Shown here piece by piece: positions 1 through 7,108 of a DNA stretch of 19,915 nt (position 1 is the first letter of the stretch; every line of letters begins with the position of its first letter). The notes below the pieces were generated by a model. The model was not told where the DNA came from. It saw nothing but the letters and a program-made list of their open reading frames with translations, and searched no databases. The position numbers and the translations under genes were made by a program. Origin of the DNA: Chloroflexota bacterium (GTDB taxonomy: Bacteria; Chloroflexota; Chloroflexia; Thermomicrobiales; UBA6265); assembly GCA_023423795.1 (NCBI GenBank), contig JAFAEX010000314.1, positions 1 to 19,915 on the forward strand. Direction: 5' to 3'.

Positions 1-12
1 CCGCATCAAATA

Positions 13-68
13 GGCAACCGCCATCAACCCCGGGCGGTCGGCGATGGCCGGGGTTGATGGCGGTTGCC
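13..68. repeat. 21-bp perfect inverted repeat
   Basis: Positions 13-33 are the exact reverse complement of 48-68, with a 14-nt loop at 34-47. The left arm begins ggcaaccgccatca, a motif that recurs four times at 6841-7068, so this is a member of a dispersed family and not a gene-specific terminator. A related gggcaaccgtgatcgcgggg follows at about 79-98. No T-tract follows either arm. It lies about 110 bp upstream of the MFS transporter gene. Confidence 0.85.
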
Positions 69-180
69 ATCCCCCGCGGGCAACCGTGATCGCGGGGCAT
101 GTTCGAGCCCCGCAGCGGCGGTGCACCACCAGTCGGGGCTGACGCCGCGCCGCCCCGCCGTGTAGGGTTAAGGAACGAAC

Positions 181-1710
181 GTGCATGCGTCGGGCGCGGC
201 CGGTGGGCGCGCCCGCGTTCGGCTGGATGCGGGGCTGGTGCGTAAACAAGGGTCCTCGCCGGCGGCGAGGTGGCGCGATCGCGCCCTGCTGCCGGTGCTC
301 GTCTTCGCGGCGATGGTGGTCTCGATCGTCGGCACCGTCGGCTCGCCGCTGATCCCGACGATCGCCGAGGCGCAGGGCGTCTCCCTCGAAACGGCGCAGT
401 GGATCCTGACCGTCACGCTGCTGGTCGGCGCGGTGGCCGTGCCCGTCACCGGGCGGCTGGGCGACGGGCCGTACCGCCGGGGCGTCATCCTCGCCTGCCT
501 CGGGCTGGTCGTCGTCGGCGCCAGCATCTCCGCGCTCGCGCCGAGTTTCCTCGTGCTGCTGGTCGGGCGGGCGTTGCAGGGCATGGGGCAGGGGCTGGTG
601 CCGCTGACCATCGCGACCGCGCGCGGGACGCTGCCGGAGGACCGGATGCGGACCGCGGTCGCCATCCTCTCGGTCAGCACCGCCGCCGGGGCCGGGCTGG
701 GGTTCCCGGTCAGCGGCGCGATCGGCGAGGCCCTCGGCTACCGGGCGGCGTTCTGGTTCGCGGCGCTGGTGGCCGCCGCCGCCTGCACCCTCGTCGCGCT
801 GGTCGTGCCGTCGGCGCCGAAGACCGCCGCTCGGCCGCTGGACGTGCCGGGCGCGCTGCTGCTGTCGGCTGCGCTGCTGTCCCTGCTGCTGGCCGTAAGC
901 CAGGGGCGGGCGTGGGGGTGGACGTCCGCGCCCGTCCTCGGGTTGCTCGCGGCGGCGCCGGTGCTCGGCGCGGTCTGGGCGCGCTGGGAACTGCGGACGG
1001 AGCACCCGCTGGTCGATCTGCGGCTGCTGCGCATCCGTCCGGTGATGGCCGCCGACGTGGCCGCGGTGCTGCTCGGGATCGGGCTGTACGCGCTCTTCTC
1101 GCTGGTGAACCGCTACGTGCAGACGCCGCCGGAGGCCGGGTACGGTTTCGGGGCGTCGCTCGTGGTGACCGGGTTGACGCTGACGCCGCTCTCCATCGGC
1201 AGCGTGCTGGCGAGCCGGCTCGGGGCGCGCCTCGCGCCGCGGCTGGGGCCGGGGCGGGTGCTGGCGATCGGCGCGCTGGTGGCCGCCGCCGACCTGACGT
1301 TTCTCGCGTTCGCCCGGTCCGAACTGTGGATGATCTTCGCGGCGACGGCCGTCGCCGGCGTCGGCATCGGCCTGACGTTCGCGACGATGCCGGCGCTGAT
1401 CGTCCGCAGCGTGCCGCCATCGGAAACCGGCAGCGCGGCCAGTCTCAACCAGGTGCTGATCGTCGTCGGCGGCGCGACCGGCAGCGCGGCGAGCATCGCG
1501 CTGCTCGGCGCGTTCACCGTGCCGGGGCAGGCGCTGCCGCCGGACCACGGCTACACGGTGGCGTTCCTCGCCGCCGCCGCCGTCTGCGTCGTCGCCGCCG
1601 CGCTCAGCTTGCTGCTGATGCGCACCCCCGCCGCCGGATCGCGCCGCGTTGCCGACGAGCACGTGGACGAGGCCGCGGCGCTTGCCAGCGTGGCCGTCGA
1701 GGAGGCGTAG
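181..1710 (+). CDS. MFS transporter, DHA2-like drug exporter family
   Basis: A 509-residue polytopic membrane protein of the major facilitator superfamily, probably a proton-coupled exporter of drugs or other small hydrophobic compounds. A basic N-terminal tail of about 35 residues precedes the first membrane segment. The MFS loop 2-3 signature is visible as GRLGDGPYRR (residues 91-100), followed by GRALQGMGQG (129-138), and GFPVSGAIGEALGYRAAFW is typical of the segment-5 region in DHA exporters. Length and hydrophobicity fit the 14-segment EmrB/QacA-like group. The start is GTG at 181, chosen because AAGGA lies at 170-174 with a 6-nt spacer. It stands alone: upstream is a palindromic repeat and downstream a large inverted repeat. 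Substrate cannot be inferred, and no adjacent regulator gene is visible. Confidence 0.87.
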   Translation: MHASGAAGGRARVRLDAGLVRKQGSSPAARWRDRALLPVLVFAAMVVSIVGTVGSPLIPTIAEAQGVSLETAQWILTVTLLVGAVAVPVTGRLGDGPYRRGVILACLGLVVVGASISALAPSFLVLLVGRALQGMGQGLVPLTIATARGTLPEDRMRTAVAILSVSTAAGAGLGFPVSGAIGEALGYRAAFWFAALVAAAACTLVALVVPSAPKTAARPLDVPGALLLSAALLSLLLAVSQGRAWGWTSAPVLGLLAAAPVLGAVWARWELRTEHPLVDLRLLRIRPVMAADVAAVLLGIGLYALFSLVNRYVQTPPEAGYGFGASLVVTGLTLTPLSIGSVLASRLGARLAPRLGPGRVLAIGALVAAADLTFLAFARSELWMIFAATAVAGVGIGLTFATMPALIVRSVPPSETGSAASLNQVLIVVGGATGSAASIALLGAFTVPGQALPPDHGYTVAFLAAAAVCVVAAALSLLLMRTPAAGSRRVADEHVDEAAALASVAVEEA

Positions 1711-2041
1711 CGCGCTCCTCCGTCGTCATCCCGAGCCCGTCGACGTCATCCCGAGCCTGTCGAGGGATCTCGTCCTGCGCGGGTTCGTTCGGACGACGAG
1801 ATCCCTCGACAGGCTCGGGATGACGGATGGGGCAACGACCGCTGGGTTCCGCATCATTCGTTTGGCCGCCCGGCGGCGCGAACGGCTGCGGTACACTCGG
1901 CCAGGCGGCGCGGGGTGAACCCAACGGCGCCGTATCCCCTCCCAATCGAGCGATGGAGCCAATTGGGACCGGTCCCCGGGGCGCGATGCCGTCGAGCGAC
2001 GCGCCTCGAGGGCCGGTTCCGCGTGTCGGAGCGCCTGCGAA
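1711..2041. other. Intergenic region holding a repeat and the SulP leader
   Basis: No credible gene is seen in this 331-bp gap. Its first 115 bp are a dispersed repeat element (inverted repeat 1744-1825 plus a partial direct copy at 1724-1740). The remainder has GC-rich small palindromes and a TACACT at 1892-1897 that could be a -10 box. TTGGCC at 1862-1867 is 24 bp away, too far to be its -35, so no promoter is called. GGAG at 2028-2031 is the likely ribosome binding site of the SulP gene. A 72-codon reading frame across 1827-2045 has no recognisable content. Confidence 0.6.
1744..1825. repeat. 31-bp perfect inverted repeat, tcatcccgag family
   Basis: Positions 1744-1774 are the exact reverse complement of 1795-1825, with a 20-nt loop. 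The arm contains cgtcatcccgagcctgtcga. The same sequence occurs as an inverted pair at 11459-11551 and as a single arm at 18029-18059. A truncated direct copy abuts it at 1724-1740. Very similar repeats are, from memory, common in intergenic regions of several high-GC bacteria. It could fold into a strong RNA hairpin between the MFS gene and SulP, but no T-tract follows. Confidence 0.9.
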
Positions 2042-3523
2042 ATGACCCTTTCCCAGAACCGGGCGGACTGGTTCGGCAACGTGCGCGGCGACGTCCTCGC
2101 CGGGCTGGTGGTGGCGCTGGCGCTGATCCCGGAAGCGATCGCCTTCTCGATCATCGCCGGGGTCGATCCGAAGATCGGCCTCTACGCCTCGTTCTCGATG
2201 GCCGTCGTCATCGCGTTCGCGGGCGGGCGGCCGGGCATGATCTCGGCGGCCACCGGCGCGATGGCCCTGCTGATGGTCAACCTCGTGAAGGACCACGGGC
2301 TGCAGTACCTGTTCGCGACGACGATCGTCACCGGCATCCTGCAGGTCATCGCCGGGTACCTGAACCTCGCGCGGGTGATGCGGTTCGTGTCGCGCTCGGT
2401 GATGACCGGGTTCGTCAACGCGCTGGCGATCCTGATCTTCATGGCGCAGTTGCCGGAACTGCGCGGGGTCGGCTGGCAGACCTACGCGATGGTCGCGGCC
2501 GGGCTGGCGATCATCTACTTCTTCCCGCGGCTGACGACCGCCGTCCCCTCGCCGCTGGTCTGCATCGTCGTGCTGACCATCGTCTCGGTCGCCCTCGGAC
2601 TGGACTTGCGCACCGTCGGCGACATGGGGCAATTGCCGTCGTCGCTGCCGGTGTTCCTGCTGCCGGACATCCCGCTGAACCTGGAAACGCTGGGCATCAT
2701 CCTGCCCTACGCGATCCCGCTGGCCATCGTCGGCTTGCTCGAATCGATGCTGACCGCCTCGATCGTGGACGACATGACCGACACCCGCAGCGACAAGAGC
2801 CGCGAGTGCGCCGGGCAGGGGCTCGCCAACATCGCCACCGGCTTCCTCGGCGGCATGGCGGGCTGCGCGATGATCGGCCAGTCGGTCATCAACGTGAAGT
2901 CGGGCGGGCGCGGCCGGCTCTCCACCTTCATCGCCGGCGGCGTGCTGCTGATCCTGGTGGTCGGGCTGGGCGACATCGTCGGCCGCATCCCGATGCCGGC
3001 GCTGGTCGCGGTGATGATCATGGTCTCGATCGGCACCTTCAGCTGGGCCTCGATCCGCAACCTGCGGACGCACCCGCGCAGTTCCAGCATCGTGATGCTG
3101 GCGACCGTTGCCGTCGTCGTCGCCACGCACAACCTCGCCTACGGCGTCGGCGTCGGCGTGCTGCTCAGCGGGATCTTCTTCGCCTGGAAGATCAGCCAGA
3201 TCTTCGAGGTCGCCTCCACGATCTCCGACGACGGGCGGGTGCGGACGTACCGCGTCCACGGGCAGGTGTTCTTCGCCTCGGCCGACGCCTTCGTCGATGC
3301 CTTCGACTTCCAGGAAGCGCTGGACCGGGTGGCGATCGACGTCACCCACGCCCACTTCTGGGACATTTCGGCGGTCGCCGCGCTGGACCGGGTGGTGCTC
3401 AAGTTCCGCCGCGACGGCGCGGCGGTCGAATTGATCGGAATGAACGACGCCAGTTCGACGATGGTCGATCGGCTCGCGGTCCACGACAAGGTCGATGCGC
3501 TCGACCTCGCTCCCGGCCACTAG
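2042..3523 (+). CDS. SulP-family inorganic anion transporter with STAS domain
   Basis: A 493-residue SulP (SLC26-like) permease, which moves sulfate, bicarbonate or other inorganic anions across the cytoplasmic membrane. The N-terminal signature GLVVALALIPEAIAFSIIAG (about residues 21-40) and the conserved stretch AGCAMIGQSVINVKSGGRGR in the middle are typical of the family. About 390 residues of membrane domain are followed from about residue 400 by a short STAS domain (VFFASADAF, then DVTHAHFWDISAVAALDRVV), which regulates transport. ATG at 2042 follows GGAG at 2028-2031. A UspA gene starts 33 bp downstream on the same strand, implying an operon. Substrate is not assignable from sequence alone. 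The form resembles Bacillus YvdB-type SulP proteins more than long plant sulfate permeases. Confidence 0.92.
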   Translation: MTLSQNRADWFGNVRGDVLAGLVVALALIPEAIAFSIIAGVDPKIGLYASFSMAVVIAFAGGRPGMISAATGAMALLMVNLVKDHGLQYLFATTIVTGILQVIAGYLNLARVMRFVSRSVMTGFVNALAILIFMAQLPELRGVGWQTYAMVAAGLAIIYFFPRLTTAVPSPLVCIVVLTIVSVALGLDLRTVGDMGQLPSSLPVFLLPDIPLNLETLGIILPYAIPLAIVGLLESMLTASIVDDMTDTRSDKSRECAGQGLANIATGFLGGMAGCAMIGQSVINVKSGGRGRLSTFIAGGVLLILVVGLGDIVGRIPMPALVAVMIMVSIGTFSWASIRNLRTHPRSSSIVMLATVAVVVATHNLAYGVGVGVLLSGIFFAWKISQIFEVASTISDDGRVRTYRVHGQVFFASADAFVDAFDFQEALDRVAIDVTHAHFWDISAVAALDRVVLKFRRDGAAVELIGMNDASSTMVDRLAVHDKVDALDLAPGH

Positions 3524-3555
3524 GCGACCGATATTTGGTGCGGAGGGCTGCCACC

Positions 3556-4407
3556 ATGACCGTCCTGGCCTGCATCGACGGGTCCCGTTACACGATGAGC
3601 GTCTGCGACTACGCGGCCCGCGCGGCGCTGCGCCTCGGGACCGGGGTCGAACTGCTCCACGCGCTGGACCGCCCGCCCGGCGTGGAACTGCCGATCGACC
3701 GCTCCGGGGTGATGACCGCCGACATGGCGGACGAAGCGCTGGAGGAATACGCCCGCCTCGGCGAGGCCCAGCGGAGGCTCGACCGCGAGCGCGGGCGGCT
3801 GGTGCTGGACCGCGCGGCGGCGCGCGTGCGCGAGGCCGGCGTCGCGCAGGTCCAGGAACGCCTGATCCTCGGCGGGTTGCTCGACGGCCTGCGCGACCAC
3901 GAGGCCGACGCCCGGCTGGTCGTCATGGGCCGGCGCGGCACCGCGGAGGACCGCGCGGCCGCCCACCCCGGCAGCAACCTCGAACGGGTGGTGCGGGCCG
4001 GCCACCGCCCGCTCCTGATCGTGCCTCCGGAGCACCGGCCGCTGCGCCGCTTCGTCGTCGCCTGGGACGCCGGTCCGAGCGCGAACCGGATCATCGAGAC
4101 ATTGGCGCGGGAGCCGCTGCTGCTCGACGCCGAGTGCGTTGTCCTGACCGTGGGCGCGGACGAGCCGCGGCGCCGGGACCAGGTGGCGGCTGCCGCGGAG
4201 CGTCTGCGCGCTGCCGGCTACCGGGTCGAGGCGGCGCTCAGGCCCGGCCACGCCGACGAGGTGATCCTCGCCACGGTGCGGGACGCAGATGCCGACCTGC
4301 TCGTGCTGGGCGCGTACGGGCACTCCCGCATCCGGGATCTGCTCGTCGGCAGCACCACCACGGCCCTGCTGCGCGCGAGCACGGTCCCGGTGCTGGTCAT
4401 CCGCTAG
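3556..4407 (+). CDS. Universal stress protein with two UspA domains
   Basis: A 283-residue cytoplasmic protein made of two tandem Usp domains. The second domain carries the ATP-binding signature G-x2-G-x9-G-S (G252-A-Y-G255 to G265-S266), followed by the usual VPVLVIR end. The first has a similar G125-R-R-G128 to G139-S140 with one extra residue in the spacer, followed by RPLLIVP. Such proteins bind nucleotide and respond to stress. Here the pairing with SulP suggests a role in ion or energy stress, which is inference. ATG at 3556 is chosen because GGAGGG lies at 3542-3547; the frame is open far upstream into SulP only because of base composition. The TAG stop overlaps the stop of the convergent DUF2171 gene in a shared CTAG at 4404-4407. 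Confidence 0.9.
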   Translation: MTVLACIDGSRYTMSVCDYAARAALRLGTGVELLHALDRPPGVELPIDRSGVMTADMADEALEEYARLGEAQRRLDRERGRLVLDRAAARVREAGVAQVQERLILGGLLDGLRDHEADARLVVMGRRGTAEDRAAAHPGSNLERVVRAGHRPLLIVPPEHRPLRRFVVAWDAGPSANRIIETLAREPLLLDAECVVLTVGADEPRRRDQVAAAAERLRAAGYRVEAALRPGHADEVILATVRDADADLLVLGAYGHSRIRDLLVGSTTTALLRASTVPVLVIR

Positions 4408-4721
4408 GCCGAGCCGGCCGAGCCGCCGGCGTTGTCGCGCCAGTCGTCGGAAGCGTCGGCGGCCAGGGCGCTCGTTTCCCACTCCGGGGCGGTGGCGAGC
4501 CATTCGCGGCGGGCCTGGCCGCCCGGCCGGTCGATGTGGACGTGCTCGTCCACGCGGGATACCCAGTCCAGCGGGATCCAGTGGTGGGCGCCGCGGTCAT
4601 CCTTCGTCAGTTTGATCGCGCTGCCCTCGACGCGATCGACGGTGGCGATCCGGTCGCCGTCGGCGCACACCACGGGCATGTGCTCGCGGATGCGGTCGCG
4701 GTTGGCGGTGGACGTGGCCAT
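4404..4721 (-). CDS. DUF2171 domain protein
   Basis: A 105-residue soluble protein. The first 65 residues match the DUF2171 (PRC-barrel-like) pattern: M-PVVCADGDRIATVDRVEG, then AIKLTKDDRGAHHWIPLDWV and VDEHVHI. Proteins of this family are small, common in high-GC soil and thermophilic bacteria, and without a proven function. The C-terminal 35 residues are polar with alternating Trp (REWLATAPEW, DDWRDN). ATG at 4721 has an AAGGAG ribosome binding site at 4730-4735 with an 8-nt spacer. It is convergent with UspA, and the two genes share the palindrome CTAG as stop codon. The upstream gap to 4946 is divergent and probably holds promoters for both directions. Confidence 0.85.
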   Translation of the reverse strand: MATSTANRDRIREHMPVVCADGDRIATVDRVEGSAIKLTKDDRGAHHWIPLDWVSRVDEHVHIDRPGGQARREWLATAPEWETSALAADASDDWRDNAGGSAGSA

Positions 4722-4945
4722 GGTGACTGCTCCTTCCGCGCGCGGGCCGGATCGCCCGCGCGCCGTTGCCTGTCTGGGAGCGCAGCGCCCGTGCCAGCGG
4801 CGCGGGGTCTTCTGGACGCGTGGCGCCCGCGGTCCACTATGCTTGTCTATGAAAAATTGATGAAAAGGGCTGCGTGATTGCCGGGGGTTCGACTGTTGCG
4901 ACCCATCGCCTGGCGGGAACCGGCCACCGCACCAGGGAGCCTGTT

Positions 4946-5242
4946 GTGTCCATATCGCCCAGCGCCGAACACGGGGAGACTCCCGCCGAGCGCGCGCCGC
5001 ACCCGCTGGCGGGGCTTCGCCACGACCTGTCGTCGCCGTTGACCGTCATCCGCGGGCACGGCCAGTTGCTGCGGCTGCGGGTCGGCGACCTCGACGTGCC
5101 GTCCGCGGAACACGAACGGCTCGACGGCCACCTCGACGCGATCGAGCAGGCCCTCGACCGCATCGAAGCCATGCTCTTCCCGGAGCTGGCCGACGCCCGC
5201 CGACGGCGCATCGGAGAGCAGGGCGCGGACCCCGGTCGCTGA
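4946..5242 (+). CDS. Small protein with an isolated HisKA-like helix pair
   Basis: A 98-residue protein whose central part resembles the dimerisation and phosphoacceptor domain of histidine kinases: LRHDLSSPLTVIRGHGQLLR matches an H-box with the candidate histidine at residue 26, followed by a second helix (HLDAIEQALDRIEAMLF). No ATPase domain follows, no membrane segment is present, and the frame ends soon after. GTG at 4946 is preferred because AGGGAG lies at 4934-4939 with a 6-nt spacer; an in-frame GTG at 4874 would add 24 residues without similarity. It could be a phosphotransfer protein, a dominant-negative partner of another kinase, or a relic of a full kinase. A short AT-rich island at 4836-4866 upstream may hold its promoter. 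Confidence 0.65.
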   Translation: MSISPSAEHGETPAERAPHPLAGLRHDLSSPLTVIRGHGQLLRLRVGDLDVPSAEHERLDGHLDAIEQALDRIEAMLFPELADARRRRIGEQGADPGR

Positions 5243-5354
5243 TGAGCCTTCCCCGGCCGCGAGCATCCGCCCGGACGCGCAGCGCGACGGCGGCGGCGGT
5301 CGGCGACAATCCCCGCCGGGAAACGTGACGGGGCGGCTGCGGCGGGAGGGCGGG

Positions 5355-6683
5355 GTGGACAACGAGACCTGGATCGTGCTCCTCGGGGCGGTCGTTGTTT
5401 ACGCACTGGTGGCGGGGTGGCTGGGCGCGCGCTCGATCACGATGCCGCTCGTCTTCGTCGCCTTCGGCGCGGTCGCCGGCCCCTACGTGCTCGGGTTGCT
5501 CGACCTCCCGCTGCACGCCGAGGAGATCGAGCGGCTGATCGAGGTGACGCTGGCGCTGCTGCTGTTCGCCGACGCCTCCACCCTCGAATGGCGGGAAATC
5601 CGCCGCGACGCCGGCATCCCGGCCCGGCTGCTGATCGTCGGCTTGCCGCTGACGGTCGGCATCGGGGCGCTCGTCGCGGGACCGCTGTTTCCGGCGGCGG
5701 GACTGGGGATGGCGCTGCTGTTGGGCGCCATCCTCGCGCCGACCGACGCCGCGCTGGGGCTGCCGATCTTTTCCAACGAGCGGGTGCCGACGCGGGTGCG
5801 GCGGGCCCTGAACGTCGAGAGCGGCTTCAACGACGGGTTCTCCACGCCGTTCGTGACGCTGGCGCTGGCGTTCGCGGTGTCGCAGGGCGGCGCCGGCAAC
5901 CCCGCCGGCTGGATCGGCCCGGCGCTGGTGCAGATCGGGATCGCCATCGCCGTCGGGGCGCTGCTCGGGGGTGTCGCCGGACGGGCGTTCCGGGCGGCGA
6001 AGGAGCGCGACCTGACCACGCCGGTCGCCCTGCAACTGGCCGGGCTGGCGCTGGCGCTGCTGGCGTTCATGGGCTCGATTGCGGCGGGCGGAAACGGCTA
6101 CATCGCGGCGTTCGTGGCCGGGCTGGCGTTCAACGCGGTGAGCGACGGCAAACTCGAAATTGCCGGGGAGTTCCCGGAGGTGACCGGCACGCTGCTGTCG
6201 CTGCTGGTGTGGGTCATCTTCGGGGCGATGGTCGCGCCGATGGCGTTCACCCACTTCGTGCCGGCCGCCGTGCTCTACGCGGTGCTGTCGCTGACGGTGG
6301 TGCGGATGCTGCCGGTGGCGATTGCCCTGTTCGGGACGCGGCTGCGCCCGGACACGGTCATGATGATGGGCTGGCTCGGCCCGCGCGGGCTGGCCTCGGT
6401 CGTCTTCACGCTGCTGGCGCTGGGCACGCTGACCGAGGCGGGCGTGGACCCGCTGCCGCTGGTGGCCGCCGTGTGGACGGTGATGCTGAGCGTGGTGCTG
6501 CACGCGGTGACGGCGACGCCACTGGCGGAGTGGTACGCCGCGCGGCTGGAACGTGCGGACCCGGCCATCCCCGAATTCGCCGAGCGCGGCCGTGGACTCG
6601 GCGTGCGGGCGCACCAGATCCGGTCGGCGATCGGGCACGCCCTCCCGGCGCGGCATCGCGAGCGCCAGCGGGCGGAGGGGTAG
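5355..6683 (+). CDS. CPA1-type Na+/H+ antiporter (NhaP-like)
   Basis: A 442-residue cation:proton antiporter of the CPA1 group, exchanging Na+ or K+ for H+ at the cytoplasmic membrane. The ion-site signatures are clear: APTDA (residues 128-132, unwound helix) and ESGFNDG (155-161, with the Asn-Asp pair N159-D160 typical of electroneutral CPA1 exchangers). GWLGPRGLASVVF in the C-terminal half is also family-typical. About 12 membrane segments are present, with a charged tail of about 45 residues and no RCK or CBS domain. GTG at 5355 is preferred over GTG at 5325 because GGAGG lies at 5345-5349. The hydrophobic stretch begins within a few residues of this start. Confidence 0.9.
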   Translation: MDNETWIVLLGAVVVYALVAGWLGARSITMPLVFVAFGAVAGPYVLGLLDLPLHAEEIERLIEVTLALLLFADASTLEWREIRRDAGIPARLLIVGLPLTVGIGALVAGPLFPAAGLGMALLLGAILAPTDAALGLPIFSNERVPTRVRRALNVESGFNDGFSTPFVTLALAFAVSQGGAGNPAGWIGPALVQIGIAIAVGALLGGVAGRAFRAAKERDLTTPVALQLAGLALALLAFMGSIAAGGNGYIAAFVAGLAFNAVSDGKLEIAGEFPEVTGTLLSLLVWVIFGAMVAPMAFTHFVPAAVLYAVLSLTVVRMLPVAIALFGTRLRPDTVMMMGWLGPRGLASVVFTLLALGTLTEAGVDPLPLVAAVWTVMLSVVLHAVTATPLAEWYAARLERADPAIPEFAERGRGLGVRAHQIRSAIGHALPARHRERQRAEG

Positions 6684-7108
6684 GCAGGGAGCGATTGTGC
6701 GCGACGACGCTGCCATCTGTGAGGTAACGGCGACTGCGACTGTGAACCGGTCGCCGGCGGCCGCCGCCCGGGTTTGAATCCCAGGGCTACGACAACGAAG
6801 CCCCTCCGGGGCTGGGCACGGTCCGTGGCCGCCCTATTCTGGCAACCGCCATCATCGCGCCCCTACATCCGGCGACGCCGCCGCGCGCTGTAGGGGCGCG
6901 AATCATCGCGCCCGCCCATGGGCCGGCGTCTGGATCAAACAGGCAACCGCCATCATCCCCGGGCGGGCGTGGGCGATGGCCGCGGTGTCTTGGCAACCGC
7001 CATCATCGCGCCCGCCCAGAATCGGTATCCGCATCAACCAGGCAAACGCCACAAACCCCGGGCGGGCGCGGCCAGTGCTACGGATCGACAACGCCACCGC
7101 CGTCCGCA
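6684..7108. other. Gene-free region with a cluster of dispersed repeats
   Basis: No credible gene lies between the antiporter and the kinase stop. The left part has a compact hairpin agcccc-tcc-ggggct (6799-6813) that could terminate transcription from either side, although without a T-tract. The right part is packed with copies of the ggcaaccgccatca repeat family and one further hairpin. Open frames here, such as the minus-strand one across 6787-6996, are translations of the repeats. Confidence 0.7.
6841..7068. repeat. Cluster of ggcaaccgccatca-type repeats
   Basis: Four copies begin at 6841, 6942, 6992 and 7041 (ggcaaccgccatca, the last degenerate as ggcaaacgccacaa). They continue either as tccccgggcgggcg (6942 copy and, slightly changed, 7041 copy) or as tcgcgcccgccc (6992 copy), so the units look like mosaics. 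Two copies are preceded by a shared leader (atcaaacaggcaa at 6933, ccgcatcaaccaggcaa at 7029) that also opens the window at 1-17. A 13-bp inverted repeat, 6855-6867 with 6889-6901, is embedded. The family also forms the palindrome at 13-68. Confidence 0.85.

Noticed and set aside
1862..1897. Promoter TTGGCC and TACACT before SulP
   Set aside because: The spacing of 24 bp is too long for a sigma-70-type promoter.
1915..3555. Open frame upstream of UspA that would make an 830-residue fusion
   Set aside because: The upstream part is a shadow of SulP without domain content; the UspA ATG at 3556 has a strong ribosome binding site.
6766..6800. T-arm-like sequence gggtttgaatccca, suggesting a tRNA 3' end
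   Set aside because: The loop lacks the C of TTC, only three stem pairs form, and no acceptor, D or anticodon arm was found upstream.
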